DNA of 64,000 nt from Branchiostoma floridae (lineage: Eukaryota > Chordata > Leptocardii > Amphioxiformes > Branchiostomatidae), in the NCBI RefSeq assembly GCF_000003815.2, contig NC_049983.1, positions 23,774,658 to 23,838,657 of the forward strand. The letters are read 5' to 3'. Made by a program: the position numbers and the translations under genes. Under the pieces are notes generated by a model. That model made no database searches. It was given only the letters and a program-made list of their open reading frames with translations, and was not told the origin of the DNA. Shown here in pieces: positions 35,501 through 44,500 of the stretch; position 1 is the first letter of the stretch, and every line of letters begins with the position of its first letter.

Positions 35501-38500
35501 ACTAGTTCGTTTACGCCTAGCGTTCTAGGCTAGGCCTGTGACATCCTGTGTTTGTACGAGATTGTACACGAAACAGCATACAAGACTGAGTAAAGATGTC
35601 ACTCGCCCAATACGACTCCTGGTGATTGACTGAGTGTGAACAATTTGGAGGGCACACTGAGTTGCTAATTTGTTCTGGAGCTGATGTTATGACGAAGGAT
35701 GGAATAATTAGTTTAACTTATTTTTAAATGGACCTTATTAGATTCAGATATATGGATGTAATTGTCGTCTTCTGTAATGTTACATTGAAGTTTACACAAG
35801 AAGAATGCATCATGTAACAATAACACTGACTCAAAAACAACATGGATAATCTAAACTCATTAACTCAATAAACTCTGAATAGTTGTTATCAAGTTGGGCA
35901 TTGGCAATGTTATGTCATTAACAGGACTACTTACCATGTCCGTCCTGCACAGGACCAGTCCACTCCCCTGCATAAAGCTGCTGCTGGGGGCCACACCGGG
36001 ACTTGTGAACTTCTGATTCGTTCTGGTGCAGATGTCAGAGCCACAGATGAGGTCACCGTGACATATATTTGTATAGAATAAACATGTTGATACATATTAT
36101 TTTACAGCGTAATTCGTGCAATTATCCGGGTGGAGCAACAATGCAAGTTATCCAGCTGGAGGCAACTATCAGGGATTTTAAGATTCCGTGCAATTAACAG
36201 AAGTGTGCCTTAATCAAGCACCGCTGTGAGTCTATACTGGTTTCTTTAGCTGCCAAGTGGACACCAAAAATATAAAATTTACTGTGTAAGCCTTATTTCT
36301 AGACAAACATCAAAGCTAGTCCAACTGTGAGGAAGAAATTTCAATTTGTAGATTAAAAATACTTACATTGAAGGGACTTTGTTTTAATTAGACATTTTGA
36401 AAACCATTAAAGAAAAGACTCATAGACTCATTTATCAGCTCCATTTCAAATATGGACCCCACATTTAAACTCTATGGACCTAATATTTGTCTGCTGTGAT
36501 TTTACAATGAAGCATACATGTAACAATCACACTCACTCAAAATCTACATGGATAATCTAAACTGAATAACTCAATAAAATGTAAATACATTATTAAGTTG
36601 GGCATTGGCAATGTTATGTCATTAACATTACTATATACTTCAAGTCTTACAATGTCCATCCACACCACACAGGACCAGTCCACACCCCTCCATTATGCTG
36701 CTGCTAGGGGGAACACCGGGACTTGTGAAGTTCTGATTCGTGCTGGAGCCGATGTCACAGCCACAGATAAGGTGATATATATTTTTTTCAAACTAACACG
36801 TGAATACATGTTATCAAATGCAAAGTTGCAGTGTTGGTGAAGTTACGTTATCCGTTGATACATGGCGTAAATTACCATAAGGCTGATACGAGAGGGATGT
36901 TCGCCAGGCCTCCATCTGGGTGAATCACCAACACCAGACAGAATGGTTTGCACCGTTGCACACCGGGACATGCCCCTACTTTTTTTTTTCGAAAGGTGTG
37001 GTGGGCTCTTGCACGTGCGTGATGTGTGGCTCTTCTCAAATACGGGACATCCATTTAACGTCCTATCAGAGGGACAGCCCTAGCCAAAATTACTTATTAT
37101 TACCTGAGTCAAGTCATGAAAGTCGTGAGCCCAATGCATCACAGATTACTCCACCCAATCACACATTTTTCACAAGATACATTGCTATAATTTTTGCTTA
37201 CTTAAGTTTGTTTCTTGGCAAGCTGATTTGTTGCCTGCTCCAGTCTGGATAGACTATGTTTTGGTTTGTAACAGCAAGATATCAAATGCATCTTTCATGT
37301 TAACTTTACAGGAGGGGAAGACTCCATTGGATTATGCAAGGGATCCGGAGATTCTACGGCACTGGAAGGTAAACCACTTAGTAGCCCGAAACACTTATCC
37401 ATTGGTACAATGATTTGATGCCTCTATCTGGTGCACTCTGATTACTGACAGCAGGATAATAGTAGGTGTGGCTTAGTGTGCACAGGATGTTGCATGTATT
37501 TACTACCAGCTACCCTGTTGCTTTTTGGGAAGACTGTGATATGCTATTCATGATAAAACATTATTTCTGTTCTCTCAGAACCTGGACAAACAGGTGAAAC
37601 AAGAGAAGTCTTACCACGAGCTGCTGCAGATGTCAGGGGGAGTGAAGGTCAACAGGTTTAAGGTGTTTGTGGGAGGGAATGAGACAAATGGGAAGTCTAC
37701 TCTGAAACAAAGTCTCACAAAGGCACGTTACATATTCTTTATCATGATTGTTCAAATCCTATAATTAAAGAGAAACACATGCCATATTCTATCATTAACA
37801 GTTTAACAGTTACTGTTGCTCTGAACTATAACTTGTTGATTTATTGATTTATTTAGTAATATTCATTTTTATGATAATATTCATACTTGTCTTATCATTT
37901 TCATACCAATTGTATATACCAATAATTACGACCTTATTTTAACACACTAGGGCCTGCTGTCTGCAGTGATGCAAAGACTCTCCCTAAGGTCGGGGGACGC
38001 ACCTTACAATCGTACCCCAGGGGTGGATATTGGAACATTCCAAGTACCGGGGGTGGGGGAGGTCAGCGTGTGGGACTTCGCTGGGCAGGCGGAGTACGCG
38101 GTGACCCACAATATGTTCATGGATTCAGAAAACACCGTCTTCATTGTGCTGTACAACATCAAGGACGACAAAAAAAACCAACAAAATCAGGTTCAGATAT
38201 ACTTTTTTTTTGTATGAAATGGGACTGGGACATTTTCATATTATTTATCTGTTGTGTGGCAGCTGTATCTGTTCAGCATCAGAATTGGTCAATTATTGGC
38301 CTACCGATGACACAAGCCTGCTAATTAAGGGTTAATGACCCACCCCAAGGTGTATATCGTGTCATAACGCCTGGTCCTTTGCTATAACCACTGAATAAAA
38401 CCACCTCGTTCGAAAATTTGGTGGTTATAGCAAAGGACCTGGCGTTATGACACCATGTACACCGAGGAACAGGTGGGTCATTAATGTTATTATCATATAG

Positions 38501-41500
38501 CCTACCCAAACTTGCAAACTCCTGTATGATGCATAGATCCCTTTGTACGATACGTGTAAATGCCTTTGTCGAATTTCTGAAAATTCAAATTAAATTTTGT
38601 TCTTTGGTACATACATTTGTAAGGAGATTACAGATTGCATTTTTAAACCAAAATATCCACAGAAAATATTCGAATCGAAACATTACAGTCTTTGGCTGTT
38701 TAGAAAAACAAAACCCATTAGCCATTTCCTCTGCAGTCTGTACTTATTCCCTCTGCTCTGGCATATGTTTCGCTTCTTTTGATTGGCCATATACCTTACT
38801 TTCTTGTGTGTGTCGGTGCCGGTGCCGGTGTTGATGCAAATCGACACCGGCGCCAGTGTCGATTCATTCTGACCAATCAGAGGAGCGATACACATCAGCC
38901 TGGCCAGAATCTATGTTTTACGGCGTCATAACCAACATGGAACGGGGCCTACTGATTGTCCGCGGCGCCTGGCTATATGATAATGTAGCTGACATATCGA
39001 CAAATGATATGCTAGATGTAGGCCATGTGTAATGAAGGAATGTGGAACTGGTGTCGAAAATGATCACAGACGCACAAGATCTGCCGTGGCCGAGAACCGA
39101 TCTTTATTCTTCACTGTCACATCCTCTCTCTCTGTCCCAACTCTCTGAACTGAACCTCTCATCCCTGGTGTTCCTTCTTTTTATCTCTTAGCTGGGTGCT
39201 GACGTAAACAAAACAAATTCTTCCCACATGTACTTGACAGGTCATTAATTAACTGTGATCGCCCCTTTGTTCTTCCTTATCTGATCTACTGGTCAGCTAA
39301 AATACAAGATGTTTATCTGTTTCTGTTAATTTCTGAGAAACCTTCCCAAGAATCATTTTAAACAGATGTTGTCAATATGGGCTCTATTACACATGCATGC
39401 ACTTCTAGCACTCAGTGTCTTATGTTTTTTGCAAGCCATTATTGTCAGCCCTATTTGACCTCCCTCTGCTATTTGCAAAATATCTTACAAGGAAAGGCAC
39501 AGAAATAGATGATATTTATTTCTAGTTTAAATGGTCTAGATATTACAACATATTCTGACCCATTAATCTTAATCCTGCTGCACAGGTTCACTGGTGGTTG
39601 TGTTTCATCAAGTCCTGCAACCCGAACCGGCAGCCTGACGTCATCTTGGTAGCTAGCCATGCGGACAAGGTTGAGCCAGCCACAGGTAAGAATAGCAGAA
39701 CAGAGTAGTTGTTAACTATTTATTCAACATGACAAAATACATATTGTAAATCTTACAGTATGAGTATAGAGATATTTGCAGTGCTTACTTTCTCCTCTGA
39801 AGTCTTAATTTCTATCATAAGACCTCAGATGCACTTGACCACTTTGACTTGAATGTAATTTGTTATGACTGACGTGTATACTTCTTACTATTACTTGTCA
39901 ATGAAACATTCACTCTGATACGTTTGTGAAGATTATACATCCAGGAATATAATGAATAGATGAAAGTTGAATCTCTACTTCTGGATAAATCAAATTTAAT
40001 TCAGACGTTTCAAACGACCTCCGTCGTTCTTCTTCAGTGAAATAAAAATAAAAGTTTACAACTCTGCGGAATAAGGAATACTTCTTACGTTCTAAATAAA
40101 CAAAAAAGGTAACGGCTAAGGTGTTCTAAAGTAAACATGGTAGGTAACTACAGAGGTGTTCTAAACAGTGTTCTAAATAAACAAAAAGGTAACTGACAAA
40201 GGTTCTGTGATACATTCTAGCAAAATAAGAAAGGCTAACAAGTGATATAACGTACATTCGTTTTCTTTAGATAACACAGACATTTTAGACAGAGAACCAC
40301 GTTGGTTTGAAAGGGGGGTTAAGGAAGCCATTTACGAGCGCATTTATCGTCCATCTCTCAATCGAAAGGGGGGGCTGAGAACTGACCTTTCCAGTGCTTG
40401 GAATGATGTTTTAAAGTAAATGATGGTTTTATTGATATATAGACACTTATTATCATTATATCCCTTGTTAGCCTTTCTTATTTTGCTAGAATGTATCACA
40501 GAACCTTTGTCAGTTACCTTTTTGTTTATTTAGAACACTGTTTAGAACACCTCTGTAGTTACCTACCATGTTTACTTTAGAACACCTTAGCCGTTACCTT
40601 TTTTGTTTATTTAGAACGTAAGAAGTATTCCTTATTCCGCAGAGTTGTAAACTTTTATTTTTATTTCACTGAAGAAGAACGACGGAGGTCGTTTGAAACG
40701 TCTGAATTAAATTTGATTTATCCAGAAGTAGAGATTCAACTTTCATCTATTCATTCACTCTGATATACAGGACACCTCCAAGCGGCCCTTGTTGTTCAGA
40801 CGATGAAAGCAGAGTTCAAAGACCACCTCCGTATCGCAGATGAAGTGATCCTGATGGACTGTAGGAAGACTTGGACACCTGAGATGGACCAACTCAAAAC
40901 TCTTCTGGTCAAGATAGGAGAGGAAATGCTGCAAGTGAGGATAGAAAGTTGCAACTTATATTGTATTGTGCGTTACAGTAAGTGATGGTCTAATGAACAA
41001 AACAAGGGAAATTCTTTGGCCGTAAGAACTGTGGGAGCAAGATATCACTTAATATTTTAATATTTTGATACAGCAGTGTGCTGTATCATCCCTCAGTCTG
41101 CCTGTCTCTGTCTATCTCGCTGTTTTTCTGTTTTTATCTTGAAGTTCCTAAAGACTAATGCAACTCTAACTGACATGCCCTTCCCCAGATTTGAACCATT
41201 TTATTCCAACACGTATTCCAACATGAAAGAAACGTTTTCAAAATCTAATACCCACTAATAGTAGTTTTGTAACAAAGTTTTACTATCTTTTAAACATAAT
41301 TTGTTCTTTCATGATAGAATTATTTGTTACATTTTGGGTCAGTGGGCTGGAAAAATAGCATTTCACACGTAAATTGTGTACAGGGACACATGCATGGCCG
41401 TCGTGCATTGCTAGCTGAGCACAAAAGAGCTGCCAGTGTCTAGGAGTGTTGATATCTGGAGTATACAGAAGCAGACAGGTGGGCCAGATGGCATACTTTT

Positions 41501-44500
41501 ATGGGGGCAATAACCCAAATGTACCAGCTGGAAAATGTTGCAACATTTTGTAAATTCCAATATAGTGAAAGAATCACATTGTACCCACCATGGCTGACCT
41601 CGTGCCCAAAAGTTGCCATTTCTTTTAAATATTCAGTTAAAAATTAGTACAAATATCATCTAAAACAACTTGAAGTGGACACTACCCTTGTCATGTACCA
41701 CTTGCTGTTCACAAAACAATAGCACCAACGCGACATGCCCCGGCTATGTGCAAAGATCATGGAGCACCTACCAAAGTGGTGTAAGAAGACTAGTCCGAAG
41801 TTCCCCGTGATGATGTGGCCTGACTACGTGAGAGAAGCCAGGAAGCTTGACAGACTTGTGACTGAAGACTTTCTCAAGAAATCTTCAAGATTCTTGCACC
41901 ATCTGGCAGAGGTGAAATATTTAATATCAAATACAATTCAATGACCAACATTTTAAACCCCATCATAACTAGGGATTGGTACCGGTACAGAAAATCCAGG
42001 TCCAGAGGAACAGGTCTAGCCTCTGTCAGGCTTCGCGGATCGATGGCCTGATAATGAAATTGGACATGATAAAGAGTCAATAGTATGGGCGGCCGGCCAG
42101 AGTAGTTATTTCCTCACCCCTGATCCGTGGAGCCTGGTAGAGGCTAGAGCCGGACGTGAACCTGGAGCTGATTTTTTTGTGAAAACTCGTGAATGAGTGA
42201 TACTCAAAACAATAGTCAATTTTGCTACAAAGGATTCTGTTTGATTGCGTACCCAAAATCTACGGAAATTTTAAAATGACTTAATTTTCGCTGTTATCTT
42301 AAACCTGTTTGACTGTAGAAATTTGGTAAAAACCTGTGATTATCTCGCTCTTGCTGTTTTCTTGGACTGGTAAGCCCAAAACACGTGAAAATCCCTGCTG
42401 GTATAATATATTCATTTTTTCAAATCGGTCGAAAATCCCATTCAAAAACAGTTTTGTACCGGTGCCCACCCCTAATCATTAATTGTAATTATTTTTATAT
42501 AATTAATTATTAATTATACCCTTCATTTAGGCAGTGTACTAACTTAGTTTTAGGTAAATGTAAGTTATAGATAAATAAATATCAGCGCATCAGGTAATGC
42601 TAACTTTGTAGGGTAACTGTAAACTCAACCATTTTATCTACATGTAGTACCAAACATGAAAAGAAGCACCATAACATAATTGCATTAGACAGTCCATTTA
42701 TTCTCAACGCAGGTTCTGTTAATCAGTCTGGCAACCTCTGACCCCATCATTGTCCTGAAGCCCAACTGGCTTGGCACAGACGTCTTCGGCAAAGTCATGG
42801 CACCTGACTTCTTTGACAAACACCTAAACAGAACAAGTGAAGACTACGTCACCAAGGCTGAGATCGAGCGTGTGTTCCAAGATGTTGCTGACGTCGATCT
42901 TGTGATCGCCCTGCTGCAAGAGTTCCAGCTCTGCCACACCTTTGACGAAGAGACCTACATCATCCCAGGGCTGCTGAAACAAAACATGCCCGACAAGGTG
43001 TGGAAACCGACGACAGAACAAAAGGTGGTCTACTTCGGGAAGCAAGTCCAGTGTGCGGACAAAACCGATATGTTCTCATCTGGGTTCTTCCCCCAAGTGC
43101 AGACCCGCCTGATGAGGCAGCTGAAGTATCGCCCGTCGCTCTGGAGAGATGGCGCCAAGTGTGTGGACAGGGATGTGGAAGGTCTGATCAAACTCTCTCC
43201 GGACGGCCGTGCAGTCAGCATCTGTGTGCGGAGTGTGCAGGGTGACAAGGTGCAGTGTGGCAAGATGCTGCAGAAGCTGAAGAACATCATCGCTGATGTG
43301 CTCTATGAGTGCAGCCCAGGAACAGGAACAGTAGAGAGGGTGCTCAGTGCTCGTGCACTAAAAGAGCACAGGGAGGAATTCTACTCCTATGGCATGGAGG
43401 AGATCAGCGAGGCAATAGCAAAAGGCGTTCCAGTTGCCCATCCAATACTTAAGTTCACAGAAGAGGTCAGCAAACTGTTGAGTAGGGATGAGGATCCAGA
43501 GCTTGAGGGCTCAGGTATGTCTTATTCAATTGTTAAAATAAATGTAACGATACTCACAGTTTTACGTGCAAGAAGATATTGATGATCAGCACACGAGGTA
43601 TAATTGTGCATTTTGGCATCTGTTTTTTGTCCCCTAGGTGCAGCAGCACCGCCCAGCGGAGGTGGAGAGCAAGACAGTCATTCAAAGTCACAGACCTCTC
43701 ATCAGATTACCACAGCTCCACATGGAAGCAGAACCAAAGCTCCTATGAGTCTTCAAGGTAATCATATGGATGTATGACTAATGACGTACATGTATCTATA
43801 GCAGATGGCAGAACAGTTATATGAGGGAAATAAGTATACTGTCGACATAAACTGTTTTAATATCTTCTTTGTACTTTTCCTTAAAATTTACAGTGTTTGA
43901 AACCAGTAAATTATTAGGGTGTGATCAGTCAACAGACACTGTGTATTAATGTAAGTTCAGATTTCTACAGATAGCCAACATCTGTTCATTACTATCTGTA
44001 AGCATTTATATACATATCTCCAAGTACATGTATGTATGTCTTTAATTTTCTCGCAGAATAATAAAATTCTTTGTTATCAGTCTTTGTTTTCACCTTCCTT
44101 CAGGTCTTAAAGTACCGATAGTGTTGCTGATCAACGACGAGTATGGGACCTCCAAGGGGGGGATTTCTACTATCAACTGTCAGGTAGGCCAAATGCTGTT
44201 CGAAGCAAACGCAGTCGTGTACTGCACAGCCCTGCTTGTGCCGAAACAAGACCAGGAGGCAGCCGATAGAGACGGTGTTCAGCTGATTGGGCCAGATCTT
44301 ATGGGTAAGACCGAGCCAACTTTAGATTGGCTGACCTTCTACCACAGTGTCCACTTTCCAGACCTCCCCAAAGACGTCACCTGCATCATCGGCCACGCAG
44401 ACATCACAGATACGGCGGCACGAAACATCTGGGATCAACGGTACCCACAGGCAGACCTTGTGACGATCAACCACGTCCTACCCGAGGATACAGATTACTA

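Larger units (their letters stand above)
30155..35645 (+). mobile_element. Ngaro-type tyrosine-recombinase retrotransposon
   Basis: The element is about 5.49 kb with split direct repeats in the order A1 (30155-30268), ORFs, B1 (34778-34890), A2 (34891-35004), B2 (35533-35645). This is diagnostic of the Ngaro/PAT arrangement rather than the inverted termini of DIRS1. It encodes a gag-like product, reverse transcriptase, RNase H and a tyrosine recombinase, and no integrase. The paralogous empty site at 1492/1493 shows insertion with no target duplication, as expected for recombinase-mediated integration of a circular intermediate. Frame damage in gag and one stop between RT and RNase H suggest the copy is inactive. 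Confidence 0.92.
39921..40752 (+). mobile_element. Penelope-like element with inverted arms
   Basis: Two 290-bp arms (39953-40242 and 40464-40753) are near-perfect inverted copies. Between them, about 40270-40420 encodes LDREPRWFERGVKEAIYERI and YRPSLNRKGGLRTDL before a stop. That resembles the C-terminus of the GIY-YIG endonuclease of Penelope-like retroelements. Inverted pLTR-type copies are a known form of such elements. The 14-bp word CATTCACTCTGATA occurs just before (39907-39920) and right after the element, which fits a target duplication. Each arm carries a hammerhead-like motif. Confidence 0.75.

Noticed and set aside
30155-35645. DIRS1-type element with inverted terminal repeats
   Set aside because: The terminal repeats are direct and split (A1, B1-A2, B2), which is the Ngaro/PAT arrangement.
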